Of a DNA stretch of 64,000 nt, positions 21,201 to 33,923 are shown piece after piece (the first letter of the stretch is position 1; every line of letters begins with the position of its first letter). The DNA is taken from assembly GCA_905178155.1 (NCBI GenBank), contig CAJINV010000005.1:3469902-3533901 (forward strand), in the 5' to 3' direction. This DNA comes from Amoebophrya sp. A120 (lineage: Eukaryota > Sar > Dinophyceae > Syndiniales > Amoebophryaceae). The notes beneath the pieces are model-generated. The model was not told the DNA's origin. It saw only the letters and a program-made list of their open reading frames with translations, and did not search any database. The position numbers and the translations under genes are program-made.

Positions 21201-24200
21201 GTGTTGGGAATTATGCTGCTTTTGCCGGTTCGCTGTTGCCACGTAGAGTTGCGAAAGTGCGGCGTTCCGGGGTGTTGTCGTTTTTGTTGACAATTTCGGC
21301 GAGGAAGAGGGATGTTGTTGCGCAGATGACACAGAAGTCGTGGGATGATCATGAACAGCTGCATTTGAGGATGCCTGCCTGCTAGACGAAGACAAATTGG
21401 AATTGCTTGCCTCAATTTTTGACACGCGGTCAGTGCCAACATGCTCCGCCGTCTTTCCTTCTGCTGGTTCGGTTTCCGGTCGCGGCGTCAACACTTTTCC
21501 GAGTAAAGGACTTCTGCGGTTTGAGGTTGTGCCAGCTCGGGTGCTGAGGCCTCTAGCAGGCGTGTTTGTGCTTGAGGACGCAGTAGAGGAGCCCAGTGGC
21601 ACGACGCCCTGCTGCACAGAGCGACCTTGCTGGTACGCTCCTGCATTCGATTGCGGCTCGTGGTCTACTTCGGCGTGTGAAGTAGTAGCCTCACTTTTGT
21701 TTGTTCCAGCAGTTGCAGGTGTTGGTGTTGCTTTGCCCCCCGGATGAAGATAGTTGTGCTCGTAGTACCCGCCATCGAGAGCACTGTCACCTCCCACTTC
21801 CCGCGCCAACAGCAAATTCTGGACCAGACTCTGCTGCGATGGCAGCCTGTTATGCGCCGTGTTTTGACTGTTCTGACTATTGTTCCCCATCGCATTTAGA
21901 TGCCTTTGCGCTCCCGCGGCCAGGATGTTGTGGTAGGATCGGATAGCAGCCGCTCCTCCCGAGGAACTGGAGAGACTTGCCGTCGGTCCCTGACTCATCT
22001 CCGACCCACTGGCCGTCTGGTACAGCTCCTTACTGACCCCGCGCGGCGTGTAGCGGCCGGCGGAGCGGCTTCGACTCGCAGTTGCTGACTGAGAAGTTTG
22101 GAGATTTTTACTTGGCAATCGATTTGGAGTTTTGGCCCCCGCCGCAGCGGAAGGGGCTGGTTCCTGCGTTGTTAGGATGCGACCCCTCGTTCTGGCACTG
22201 GTCTTCGTGGCGGAGGAACTGCTTGTGCGGTGGTAGGAGGTTGCGGATAAGCTTGTTGTGTTGTTCATACTTCGAGAATTGGACGAATTGATCGCATGAT
22301 CTTGTTCAACAACTACTTCTGTGTGCTTCATCGTAGTTCCCTCACAGCCGCCACTGCCTTCGCTGTCCTCAGCCTCGCTGGCAAGAGGAACCACTTGCAC
22401 TAGCGAAACCGGTGCCGGCGTGTGCGGATTGTTGTGCTGCGTAGTTGTACCGCGCAGCTGATTGATTGCCGCTTCCTGCGCTTCTCGCGACGGCGCAACG
22501 TTGCCACTACCTGTGCTGGAAAAGCCGGTAGCTTCCGGTCGTGGTACCACGAAAGACGTCGAAGAAACCGCTGCTGCGCCAGCTGTAGTCCCTGCCGCCC
22601 GCAGCGGCATCACATCCACCGCTGTGTTTTTGTCCCCGCTCGCACTGGTTCGACTCAAACTGCGCATCAGAGCCACGACGTTGCTTCCTCCTCTGCCCTG
22701 ACTTTGGTCTCTCTCCCGCTTGCGCTGTTCCTCCCGCATGCGGCTCGTCCGCGTGGATCGGTAGCCGCGAGGCGTGGAGGTTCTCTCCCTGGAACGGGCT
22801 CGAGTGGTTGCTGCTTTTAGCTCGGAAAACGACGTGTCCTCTGGTTTCGCGCCGACAGATCGCCGAGAATTTTGCTTTTTGCCACTGTACTGCTCGTGAT
22901 GTTGTTGTCCTGAGTAGGAGTCTAGTGGAAAATTGCTCGTGCTGAATGTGGTTTCTTTCGGGACGATCGTATGCGAATCTGGTCCCGCGGCTCCCGACCT
23001 GGAGTGTTGATACGACGAGGACGACGAGGATGCTCCTGCGGCTCCAGCACTTTTCCTCCCCATAGAGGGTGCCCGTCTTGGACTCGGGCTTGGACTGCCT
23101 CGATTTAATGTCACAGCCAGAGCCAACTCATCTGCTCGCCCATGATCTGGTGGTGCATTTATTTGAGACGTCTCGTCCCTTTTCTCCTGCGGATGAACCA
23201 CGAGCAGCTGCGACACAAATTCGTCTGCGACAAGCACTTGCTCGACTCTCTGCCGATCATCCTGGGCGAGAACCCCAGCTGATGGCTGCACCACCTCGCT
23301 TTGATACGGCACAACTTCCGCCAGCTCTAACAGCGCCTCCGGGCCGCCGCGATGATCGTGTGGTTGGTCCACGTGCTGCTCTGCCAGGTCACCACCCTCA
23401 TCTCCATGTCCATCCAAAGGCGATGACTTCTTCTTTCCGGCGGAATTGCTGCTTTTCGAGGTGGAGCCGCTTGCCCTACTGCCGCCGAGTACCGCCGCTA
23501 AGTTTTTGTGAATGTCCTCACTGGTCACATTCACCCGCTTCAGCATCTTCCCGTTGGTCGAAGCCGTTTGGTAAACTCCCAATCCCAACCTCGAAGGCGC
23601 GCTGGCGAAAGAGAGTGAGTTGACACTGTGCAGCAGCAGGTCTACTTTGGGCGAGGATTTTCGAGAAGTAGAGTGTTCGCGGAAATGCTTGTCCTGCAGG
23701 AGACTTTGGCGAGTAATGAGTTGCTCCTCTTGTTCTTGTTCAGCAGCTGCGAAGGCAGGCCGTATGGACTCGCTTTCAGAAGGCTTGTCCTCGATGTTCA
23801 ACGGCTCGTCCTGAAGAGTTTGATTTGTAAGGCCGGTACTGGAAGCAACAGGAACAGCATGGACAACATTCCCCGCCCCGACCGTCGAGCTCGAAGACTT
23901 CGACGAACTGCGCATCACGTTGTCAAGCACCTCTTCGTAAATGCTGCGGTCCAGGACCTGCCTTGATCCAGATAAAGAGTTCAGCATCTCGTGATCTTTT
24001 TCTTGTTTGTAGTCATGCTCGCAGTTTACTAGAAACGCGCCCTGTTCGCTAGTACAACTTCCGATGTTTTCTTTACTTTGCCGTCTGCTCGCGCTGCGAA
24101 AGCCGCCTGTGGAAAGGCTGACATTCTCCATGGACTGCGACATCATTCTTCCCGGAGATTTGTCGCGGTGCTCTTGCTGGTCATGAAGATGACGCAAAGC

Positions 24201-27200
24201 TGCAGTAGTTGTTCTCGTTCTGGGCGATATGGTTCGTTGTTGTAACACAGGACTTCTGCTGTGTTGTGATTTCGGACTTTTAGACTTGTCACTGTCCAAT
24301 TTACTGAACAACCGGTCCTGAAAAATCTGCCTGCGTGACCGGTTCTCCACCTGTACTAGTTGCTCCTGTTCTCCCTTTTGTCCGATGATTCTTATCGAGG
24401 AATCGTCATCCTTTGTTTCCGAAAAAACGGACCTAGAACCCCCGACATCAAAAATTTCCTCCAGGGAAGGCTGCTCCAGGTGATGTCTTGACGCAGCAGA
24501 GTCGACATGATGTTCTTGGCGCGCAGATGAAGTCGAGCCAAGTCTAGGCGCGTTCAGCTGCGGAATGATCGGAGCTGCGAGGTCATGAGGACGAGTACAA
24601 GCACCCGTCGAGCCAGAAACCATGTAGGGGTCCTCTTCTTGGTCTACAGAATCTCTGAGCGTGCGTCGCAGTGGTCCTCCTGCGGAGGTGGTTGCAGAGC
24701 CGCTGGAAGATGAAGAAGGTAACCACGCGCCGCCGGTTGTGCTACTAGACCCCGACCCAGAAAAAGCCTTTAACACCCGTTCCTGCATGCGCGGCTCCAC
24801 ATTCGCCAGTGCATTGTGTTGTTGTTGAAGCGATGTGGCGGACGCGGCCCGGGACATGCCGTGAGGATTGGTGGTCGTCGTATTTGCGGCTGGGGCAGCT
24901 CCAGATGCAGATGCTGTTCCTGCTAGTGGTGGCGAAGATATTGTTGACCCTAGTATTCGCGAGTGCAGCTGCGGCGACACGGACTTCGCTTGTTTCGGTG
25001 AGCTCTGTTTGATACTCGGAAAGAACCCCGCCGACGGTACTATGGAGGCAGCTGTCGCAGGAATCATTACTTCTCCTCTCTCAGCTTCCACGGCTGAAAA
25101 GCTGGACATGGGTGGGCTACTGGGGCTGGCCCTCGGCGGCGACGCTCTCGACGGCGACGAGAGCTGCGGTGCGAGAAGCCCTCGTCCCGGGGAGCTCGAG
25201 ACAATCGGCATCACAAAGGTGTGTCCGTTGATAGTTTTCGCTAACCCCCGAGTCGTGTGGGAGGGGGAGGACGTGTTGGCCGGGATGCGCTGCAGCGGAG
25301 AAATGGACTTGGACTTCTTGTTGTTTTCTTCTGTAGTTCTTTCGCCCGTGGGGGTCTTCGGAGCTGTTGGTGCTGCCTCACCATCATCTTGCTTTTTGTT
25401 CTTTGTTGTGACGAGCAACTGTACCTCCTCCGGCGAAGAAGACGAGCCTGCAGGGCCAGGATCTCTATGCGACTGCTCGTCGGCGGAAGTCGAGGTAAAG
25501 TCCTCGGTGTGCTGCTGGAGCTGCACTTTTCCTGCTGATGTTGTCGGTGCTTTTGCATCTATTTCTGCGAAAGGCTTAGTCGTGCTGTCATCAACGACAA
25601 TATCGAGCACGACGGCCTTGCTGCTACCGAGTACGCGTCGCTTTTTCGTTGCTGGATCGGAAGCTACACCGAACTGGATCGTGCCTGGGCGCGCGGGTGG
25701 TGTTGCAACTACAAGGCCGCCAGAGATGTTGGCCACGACAGTAGGCACAGCACCCTGTTGCGTTGATGGTTGACCGATCTCTAGTACCGCGACATTGTCC
25801 TCCTGCGCTTCGGTTTCGTCTTCCACCCCCGCATCTACTTCACCCGGCGGCGTTTCCGGCTGTACAATCATCGCCTGATTCATTGCTGGATTCAGACCTG
25901 CTCCACTGGTGGGCGCCACCGGCGGTCTTCCGAGATAACCACCACTAGTTTGCTGCTGTGCCCCGCCTGCTGGTGCCACCCCGCGTGGGGTAATCAGAAA
26001 CTCCTGCGCGCTGTTCCCCTCCTGCAAGTAGTGGGTGCTCTCCTCATTCTGGTGCACCGGGGAGAGGCTACCAAAAGACGCGGTGTCCTGTTGGGGCTGA
26101 TGTTCCTCTTGTTGTAATATTTGCTCTCCAGCGCGAGGACCTCCTTCGGTGTGGTCCTGCTCACTGGTAATTGTAGCGGCGGTGGCGTTGAACGGCTGGA
26201 ACGTGGTTGGGGGTTGAGTTGTCGCCGCATCTGCTGCTCTCGCTATGTTCAGTTGCAGAAGCCCTGAAGTCGTTGAGTCGGTTCTGGCCCCATTGCCCAA
26301 AACCGGCTCCGGACTGGCTAGCAGCGCTGTCCGCAGCTTCTCGTGCGGATCTGCGTCCATTGGCGGAGACTCCTGCGTGTCCGTCCCGAAGGTCACCTCG
26401 TCACCCGGTGATGCTTGCAGAATGCCGTCCGCACTGGGCGTTCGGCAGAACTTCTTGCCGAAGGAAGGCGGCGAAGGGTGCGGTTGGTTCGGGTTGGAGG
26501 ACGAGATAAATCCGCGGGCGAAATCCGGCGAAGCCGTGGAGAAGTTTGTGAGGACAGGAACAGATGCGGGCCGCTGTTCTCCCTGCACAGCATCTCCGAC
26601 CACGGGTGGAACAACCTCTGGAGCTGTGGTGCCGCTGCTGGGTAGTTCTTGCGGAGGTCCTCCACCTCCTTGAGCAATGTTTATTGCGCTTGTTGTTTCA
26701 GCAACCTCAATCTCACTGGCTTGTAGTTCTTGCGGACCAAATGAAACTTTACCGGCCAATGTGTCTTTCTTGTCTCTAGTTTCGACATTGGCTTTGGGGG
26801 ATTTTGCATTTCCATTTGATGTTAGTACATCTCGCGTCTGCTGCTTCGGAGAAACGCTGTTGCCGGAAGATCTGTTCTTGATCCAAGAGGGCAGGGGGTG
26901 CTTTGTGAGCTGCGTCGGTGACGTAGCTGCACTCGTGGCGTTTCTCCCAACTGCAGGTGGATTCTCTCCTGGGCAGCTATCATGAGAAAAATAAAACCCA
27001 TCCCACCCACATCCATTTTTTGCATGACAAACACAAGATTTTTAACCTTTACCTCCTTATGTATGTTTTGCATGACAAATTGGATGTGGATGGGTGTTTT
27101 TTCCTGGATAGCAGCCTCCCCGTGGCGACTTCGACTTCTTCTTCTGCCGGCTGCTCGTACTACCGCCTGCCAACAGCGATCCAATACTCGTCGACGCTGC

Positions 27201-30200
27201 ATTTATTCTCCCCGTCGTCGTGGGCTGTTCTTGTAGTCCAAGCTTCTCTTTCTCTTTCTGTGCCTGCGTGTGCTCCAGCAAAACCTGTTGCATTCGGCTT
27301 TTCAGGGAGGGCATGCGCGCTAAGGCAGGAAGATCGTCGTGACCACGAGGGCTTAAGCTCGGTGTCGCCCGGTTGTGCGTTGAGCTTGACGAAGTGGAAA
27401 ACAGTTCTTGCACGGGACTCGGACCACCTCCACCGGCAAGGCCGCCTGCTGGTGCGCCGGAAGAAGCGGACGCTGCCCCGGGACTGCTGACAACAACGGA
27501 CTCCTCGATGAGCACATCTTCTGTCTTTGAGTCCAGAATCTGGTAGGACCAGGCCAGATGCTGACCGTCTTCATCTGGACGACGAGGTGCAGCTACGTCT
27601 TCTTGTGGAGAACTGTGCGCACCTGTCGCCACCTCGGTTGGAGGCAGCTGCACTATCGCCCCCACGGCTTCGTTGTGGCCGCGGCTAGCATGTTCTGCCG
27701 TCTCTGTACTTCTTTGCGGACGATCGTTCTTAGGTCTCTCCTCCTGTTCGACGAGATTGTTATCACCATTTGTTCCCACCTCCTCCAGCGCTCCCACTCT
27801 CGCCTGTTCCTTCTTCGCGTTTACCGCCGCTGTCAGGGCCGCAAACCTCTCCGCAGCCGGACTCAGCGGACTCGCCCCGGTTGGTGAAGACGCGGACAGC
27901 ATTCCTCCCCGTTTTGACCGGGTGAGCAGCGAGCTGGAGCTGCTCGTGCCTGAGGAGCTGCTGCCTGGGGAAGTGGCTGAAGTCGTAGTCGCAGCTGCTG
28001 CTGCGACAAGCGGATGCACAGCAGGAGCTGGTGGGACGAGAGGAGGAGAACTGCCAAGATTTGCACCAGCAGCAGCAGCACGACCCCCGAAAGATGAACC
28101 AGACGACGTGGCAGTCTGTCCTGGTGCAGCAGCGACGCCATAATTCTGTTGAACAAGCTGCTGCTGTTGCTGTTGTTCCGTGCTCGAGGACGCTGAGGAA
28201 CAGCTGCTGTTCGCCGAGGCGCTAAGTTCATCGACGCAGCCAGTCTCGTTGTCCACGACGAGATGCTTGTTCTGCTTCTTCAAATACGAAAACGCGCGCG
28301 TCGGTTCGCGCGGACTCCTCGGCATCTTGAACTGCACCCCCTGGTGCTGCGAGTGCTGCTGCGCGCGCTGCTCCACCCACTCTTGCAGGGAAATCCGCTT
28401 TTCCTTGTCCATCTGCTTCGCCGGCCAGAGCAGCTTGGGTTTGGTGTTGTTTTCCTTACTGGAAGACGCAGAGGAGGAGGACGAGGACGCAGCGGAGGTG
28501 CCAGTGAGAACTGGAGAGACCACTTGCGTTGGCGAAGTACCCTTCACCCCGGCGCCCGCTGGTGCTGGGACCACGTTTGCCGTTTGCGCTGGTGGCACTC
28601 CTTTCGGTACTGATGCTGCAGCTTCGGGCGCAGTTGAAGTCGTAACAGTAGCCGTTGTCGCAGGTAGTTCCGAAGCAGGGGCTATCGTCGGGCACGTTGT
28701 AATCAGCGTATTTCCACTGCTTTCCGGGCGGAGAACCTCGTCCACGTTCGCCGCTTCTAGTCTTTCTCTTTGCCCCTGGAATGCAGCTACGCCCCTTGGA
28801 GGGGACGTTGGCGAAGATGATTTGCTTTTCGGCTTGTCGCCTCGTTGTCGTGTCCACGTTGGCTGTACACTGGAGGAGGACGACGAGGAGGGTGCTGTTG
28901 CTGGTGTTGCTTCTTCCTGCTTCGCTTCCCCCGATGCTATCATCTTCTCCATCGTCCGTAGCTTTTCCAGCAGTCTCTGATTCTCCTGCTCCAAGGCTGC
29001 GTGCCTTGGAGACCGCGTCAGCTGGCTCTGCAGTTGGTGGTCTTCGTGGGATTTTCGAATTGTGTTGCTTTTCTTCTCTCGGCTGCTTTTGGACTTCCGA
29101 TTTTGAGCGGCAGTGCGGGCCGGCGCCGGTGGCTGTTTTTTGACGTTGCTGGCAATTCCAACATGCAGGCATCATGCGAACAAAGCGCTTTTCATATAAA
29201 AAATGAGTGCACACAAAAAACACATCTCGGGTTGGTTTTTGTTGTTGGAAAAAAACCTCCAATTTTCAAAAGTACATCAAGAAACCTGCCCTTCCACAAA
29301 CGCATCGTCCGTTTTCTCACTCGCGGCCAGAAACAGCGAATTCACCATCTCCAGCCATTCCTCCTCGCCTCCCAACTTTGGCGGCAGCGCTTTTTTCGCC
29401 ACTTTCCCGACCAGGCGCAGCGTCGCCACCGTCTGCGAAAAGTCCGCCGCCCAGGGCGAGCAGGTCGCGACCATCGCGAGCGTGGTGACTCTCGGCCCGA
29501 GGAAATTCGCAAGTCTCTCCGCCTCTCGATCCCCGGGGCGCTCGTCCAGAGCGCTGGTTGGGGAGGAGGGGGCGGGGAGGAGGCCGGCATTCTGTGGGCC
29601 AAGGGATGGAGATGCGGCGGCGGGGGGTCGGTAGTCACCTAGCAGCATCGTGACGAGTGGAGAGGTTTTGTGAAAGAGAGGAGCAGGAGTTCCATTTGCT
29701 TTCAAATACTGACAGAAACCAGGGCCATATGATCAAGAGAGGGCAATAGAGTGTTACGTATGCATGATTGATCATGCTAAAACTCTTATACCAGAACCTT
29801 GCGCCACTATGGTGAATAGGTATTCCAGCCAGCGTAGCTGCGCCCGGCTTTGCCTCTGGCTCTGCCCTTCCTGCTGCAATGCGGCGGGAAAGTGTGACAC
29901 ATCGACGATGTGCAGTGCAGTGGTTTGGGATGTGAAGATAGACAAAGCCATCCAATCCGCGGGCCGATGATCACTGGAGGTTTCCTGCTCTCCAGATAAT
30001 GCTTCCTCCTCGCTGGTCGTTCGCCCGACGTCTGCAGCATTGTTTACGCGGTCGACACTGTATCTTCTGTGTTCTCGAGAAGAGGAGTTATACGCTTTCC
30101 TGATTTCCCGTTTCACAAATTGCTGCGCAACCTCCACACTCCGAAACGCTTTTTCCGACACGATTATGGAGTTTTGGTCCACTCTTTCCTCTTCCTTACA

Positions 30201-31034
30201 TCTCCTCGTCGGCGAGCTGCAGTTGATCTTTTTCTTCGCTGCGACAACGTCTGTGATGCGGGAAATGCGGACGATGATTGGGCTAGACGCCGGGGGTGAC
30301 GATACTGGCTTTGATGTTGTCGTGAAAGCAACATTTAGTACATTCCGAGAACTAGAAGAGGAGGAGGTTGTGGCAGGTGAGGTTTTTGTGGTAACCCGAG
30401 TTTCCTTGTCCAGAAACTGCATCGCGAGCGAGGCCATCGTTGCTTCCTGTCCCGTGTCGTGGTCACCGCAGATGAAGATGGCGCGCTCGCCGGATGGTGC
30501 TGACTGCTTCTGATTCTCTTCGTCTTCCCCTGATGAGGAAGACGAAGAAGAGGACGCAGCTCTTTCATCCACTAGATCCTTCGCTTTCGAACGTGAAAGT
30601 GCTGACCCAAACAGCAGCTCTTCCGGAACGTCATTTTGATCCGTACCTCCACCAGCAGTGGTCTCACGACCTTTATTCATCGTCCCGACGAATGCGTCAC
30701 CGGTCAGCAACGCGCGGAATTCCTGACAGGGGTCGTACAAAGTCGAGACCTTGCTTGTGCTAAACAAGCTACTGGCCGCGGAGGAGGAGTCTCCTGCGTT
30801 GGACAAAATCGACGTGTGAAGTGCGCAGGATGTGGTCGTGTTGTTCGTGGCATTGTTGATCTCGTCGGCGTGCTGGTTTGATGTTCCACCGCCGTTGAGA
30901 CTGATGGTGAGTATCCTCTGCGAGTTTAAGTCCTGCCGCGCCCAATGGATTCGCGGGACCAGAGCGGTGCGCTCGCAATTCTCCTCCTCGTTCACGTGGA
31001 GGCGCGCGTACGTTTCGACGGAAGGACCGAGCAT
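18249..31034 (-). CDS. giant atypical kinesin-like protein, ~4140 aa
   Basis: Exons 31034-29790, 29717-29286, 29132-27111 and 26972-18249 sum to exactly 4141 codons. Residues 1-~560 follow the order of a kinesin motor: TLYDPCQEFRALLTGDAFVG, AIFICGDHDTGQEATM (P-loop site, ~185-200), LHIVDVSHFPAA (switch II site, ~374-385), LFHKTSPLVTMLL (equivalent to YRDSKLTRLL) and TTLAMVATCSPWAADFSQTV with ATLRLVGKVAKK (last motor helices). The nucleotide-binding motifs are degenerate: GQTGSGKT has become GDHDTGQE and DLAGSE has become DVSHFP. A short coiled coil follows (LEQENQRLLEKLRTMEKM). The remaining ~3,500 residues are Ser/Gln/Pro/Arg-rich and disordered, with many SP/TP sites. Intron 1 is a 67-bp element flanked by ACCAG, intron 2 is GT-AG (CAG|GTTTCT to AAACAG|CCA), and intron 3 is an introner element. 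The motor and tail could be separate genes if intron 2 is wrong: the second exon meets a stop at 29277 if unspliced. Confidence 0.7.
26978..27110. mobile_element. introner element, 133 bp
   Basis: A perfect duplication GCAGC lies at 26973-26977 and 27111-27115. Arms are TATCATGAGAAAAATAAAAC and GTTTTTTCCTGGATA, with CCCATCCCACCCACATCCA pairing to TGGATGTGGATGGG. Excision joins KSPRGGC to PGENPPAVGR in frame. Confidence 0.93.
29723..29789. mobile_element. short intron flanked by a 5-bp repeat, 67 bp (possible minimal introner)
   Basis: ACCAG occurs at 29718-29722 and 29790-29794. Removing the segment and one copy restores the frame between IVAQGSG and FCQYLKANGTPA, within the kinesin motor. 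Only weak inverted similarity is seen (ATGATCAAGAG against CTCTTAT), so its membership of the introner class is uncertain. Confidence 0.5.
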
Positions 31035-31808
31035 CTTGATTTATCGTTGTGAAGGTCCTGCTCACATGTAGTATACTTGTTCGGTGCGACGTGTTGATCA
31101 GGTACTGCTATGGTTACACCACTAGAAGCGTGCCTCTAACAACATCTCAACAACATTGCGGAAAAACTACCAGCAGCACCGCGCCGCTGTGTTGCTGAGC
31201 TGACTACAAAGAACTCCAACTTCTCAGACATTCTTATTCTTTCCCTATCCAATAGTTGAGGTGTTTTCTACAGCGTCTACTCCTCGTCGATTCGTAAAAT
31301 GTATGCCGCGCAGCGCCTTCATATCATCTCATCATCGGGCATCTTCTCGTTTAGACACATACGATGACAAGTTGCATCAACTCTTGAAAGTTGATCCAAA
31401 GCAGCAGAAGAAACATCTTCTTGTTCTGTGGCAGACCTGAAAGATGAAACTTGCTGCAACGACGCTCTCAGACAGACTAGAATTAGTACACGACCTTCCT
31501 TGCTGCACGAAGACGGAAATAACGCAGACGCAAGTATAGTTTTCGCAGAAGTCATCGAATAGTGCCTGTGACAGAAGAGAGATGAGAAACCGGTACCGAG
31601 AGTGAAAGTGAAAGAACAGTCAAATAGCAGTTGCTATGATGACAGGAAGGCTGAGTCGCAAGCGACTGGGGCTGGCCGAGCGAGTCCAAGTCAAACACCA
31701 AGAGCCTAATAATGCGCCGATGCAGTCAGTTTCAGTTACAGTAGTATTTTTGTCGCGGAGATTGAAATATAGAAATCAGAGAGGAACTACCTCTCTCCCG
31801 TTCTTACT
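31035..31808. other. intergenic, no gene seen
   Basis: The gap lies between the kinesin ATG and the TRM13 stop. A 78-aa minus-strand frame (31319-31555) has no recognisable motif and is not called. Confidence 0.5.
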
Positions 31809-33923
31809 TTACATCATATCGTCCACATTGTACAGGTCATGCGCTGCGAGCTTCACAGGCAGATGTGCACGATACCGGTCTGTGCATGCGTTCAGAAGGG
31901 TTGCAAATTCCGGGAGGGAATCAGATCGCGAGTCATCTGTAGCAACTAGTACAACATCATCTTCCGTATTTACTCCTCTTTCGTGAAGATCTTCCGATGA
32001 ATCCGTTCTACACACAATCGCCCGGTTTTGCATCGAGTTTGACAGCGGTACGTAGACGATTTGGGAAACGCTTTTGAAGAACGTCCTTAATTTTTCCATC
32101 CGCAAGGCCTGCACCAAATCGTCGCAGACTTCCGCAATTTTGATGTGTTCCGTGGAAAGTTTCGAATCCACAGACTGCTCCGTATTCCGCCACGCTGCCC
32201 ACTTACAGAGCTGGGCGAAAATGTGCTGCTTATTGGTTCGCGACGGGTTGGTGCTTGTTTTAGTGCTGGTGCTTTCTGATTTCTTACCAACATCTTCGCT
32301 GGCAGAGGCAGTGTCTTCCTCTGCAACAGAAGAAACGATGTCATAGTAGTCCGTGAAGAACTTCAAGTCGCGTTTTTCTGGGTCTGTGGAGATTTTGTGG
32401 GTGCAACAGCTGGCGAAGACGGCACCGTGGAGGTACATAGAATTTTTATGCTCGTCTTTGGTGCTCTCGTCCTCCAGCGCCAGCTCTCGTCCCAAATTCT
32501 CCATAAACCGAATGCAGTAATCCGTGCCGGCTCCGCAGAGATGCTTGCAGAGGATGATCACCTTTCTGTACGGCCTTAGCTTCTCAGCAGCAGCAGCTTC
32601 ATTTATCTCCCGCAACAATTTGAGAATGTCTGGCAAAACCGTGCTGACGCACTGCTCCAGCCTCTTGAATTTCAACTCCGGAAACTTCTCCTTCGGGAAG
32701 TAAAACTCCCCCTGACAGTTTTCGTGCGGCGTTCTCCTGTCGACGCCGACCGCAAAACTGTTGAAGATGAGGCCCGCGAGAAGAACTAGAGTCGCGTTCC
32801 CGCAGCCTAAGTCGATGATCACTGTCTCGCTGTCACAGTTGAGTTTGTAGAGCTGCTCTAGGAGGGAAGCTTCTTGGGCGGAAAACTTTTGCGCGTAGTT
32901 CTCGCCGCGGATGAAAAAGCTTTCGACAAACTGGAGTGCTTGCTTCGAACAATGCTGCTGCGGAAGGAAATCGTAGGGGACGTAGGGGGTGTGGGTGTGA
33001 GGGTTGTTGTTTTCGATTCTATTTTCGGCGTTTTTGCGCTTCATTTGTTCCTCGTTGATGTTCATCATCATACTATTCTCGTCAGTCCCTTCCGTCTCGC
33101 CACTACGGGTACTCGCAGGGGAGAGTGAAAGATTGCCAAATTTTGCGGACACAAGATCTACTTCCTCGCGCTGCGCCGAGATCATTCTATTTGTCGCATC
33201 GCGACTGGTGTCAACACCAGAACCCTGGTCTTCGCATGGCTGGCAGAGGAATCCAAAGTGTTCCAAAATCCTGCACCGAACCGAGTCAATCACCTCTGCC
33301 GGCGCGGGCTCCTTTCGCTTGGCCGCTTCGCGTTCGCGAATGACCGCGAGCTTGTGGGCCTCGCGTTCGTGGGGTGGGAGAAGTGAGAGGTCGGGTTTGG
33401 AGGCTAGATTGCTTGTTTTATTCTTCATCCCTGGTCGTTGTTCTTGCTGCTGGTCATGGTTCATCGCCATCGCGAGATCGTCGCCATTACTTTGGCCATT
33501 AGAAAAGCCCTGTGCTATGGAGCCGTGTTGAGACAGAAACGACGTTAGAGGGTCGGACCCGTGGCGTTCTTCCCTTTCATTATCGCTACTGCCCGTATTG
33601 TGGCAGGTTTTGTGCCATTGAAACAGCGCTGCCACCTTCTCTACTGCGTCGTATTTCACCTTCGATCGTTTCTCCCGCCGTGCGAGCTTTCGGATTTCAC
33701 GTCGGTGCTGCCGCTTCTTGTCTTGCTTACTTGTGGACGAGGGGGTTGCTGGCTCTGGGACAGAAATTCTCTGGCCGTTTGTTCCTGCGTTTACAGTGGC
33801 GTTTTGTGCTGTCGTGGGTTCTTGCTCGGTCTGTGACACTTCCTGCTCCTGACTATCGTCATCCATTTCGGTCCAGGGGAATGGTTCCGGAGGGTCGAGG
33901 TTTTCGTCAGACACTTTAGTCAT
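31809..33923 (-). CDS. TRM13-type tRNA 2'-O-methyltransferase
   Basis: A single exon of 704 aa from the ATG at 33923. The C-terminal half carries the TRM13/CCDC76 methyltransferase domain: the SAM-binding motif TVIIDLGCGNATLVLLAG, then VGVDRR, the family hallmark KVIILCKHLCGAGTDYCIRF and GAVFASCCTHKIS (equivalent to the family's CCHH box). TRM13 enzymes methylate the 2'-OH of nucleotide 4 in the acceptor stem of certain tRNAs, using SAM. The N-terminal ~330 residues are charged and disordered, with a basic patch KKRQHRREIRKLARREKRSK that may bind RNA. The CCCH and CHHC zinc fingers usual at the N-terminus of the family are not visible. A linker rich in Ser/Thr/Asn lies near the C-terminus. 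No intron is needed, unlike in most neighbours. Confidence 0.85.
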   Translation of the reverse strand: MTKVSDENLDPPEPFPWTEMDDDSQEQEVSQTEQEPTTAQNATVNAGTNGQRISVPEPATPSSTSKQDKKRQHRREIRKLARREKRSKVKYDAVEKVAALFQWHKTCHNTGSSDNEREERHGSDPLTSFLSQHGSIAQGFSNGQSNGDDLAMAMNHDQQQEQRPGMKNKTSNLASKPDLSLLPPHEREAHKLAVIREREAAKRKEPAPAEVIDSVRCRILEHFGFLCQPCEDQGSGVDTSRDATNRMISAQREEVDLVSAKFGNLSLSPASTRSGETEGTDENSMMMNINEEQMKRKNAENRIENNNPHTHTPYVPYDFLPQQHCSKQALQFVESFFIRGENYAQKFSAQEASLLEQLYKLNCDSETVIIDLGCGNATLVLLAGLIFNSFAVGVDRRTPHENCQGEFYFPKEKFPELKFKRLEQCVSTVLPDILKLLREINEAAAAEKLRPYRKVIILCKHLCGAGTDYCIRFMENLGRELALEDESTKDEHKNSMYLHGAVFASCCTHKISTDPEKRDLKFFTDYYDIVSSVAEEDTASASEDVGKKSESTSTKTSTNPSRTNKQHIFAQLCKWAAWRNTEQSVDSKLSTEHIKIAEVCDDLVQALRMEKLRTFFKSVSQIVYVPLSNSMQNRAIVCRTDSSEDLHERGVNTEDDVVLVATDDSRSDSLPEFATLLNACTDRYRAHLPVKLAAHDLYNVDDMM

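Noticed and set aside
28456-29262. 268-codon minus-strand frame at the kinesin motor/tail junction
   Set aside because: It is the wrong frame. The coiled coil LEQENQRLLEKL and the GT-AG join from the motor both support the other frame.
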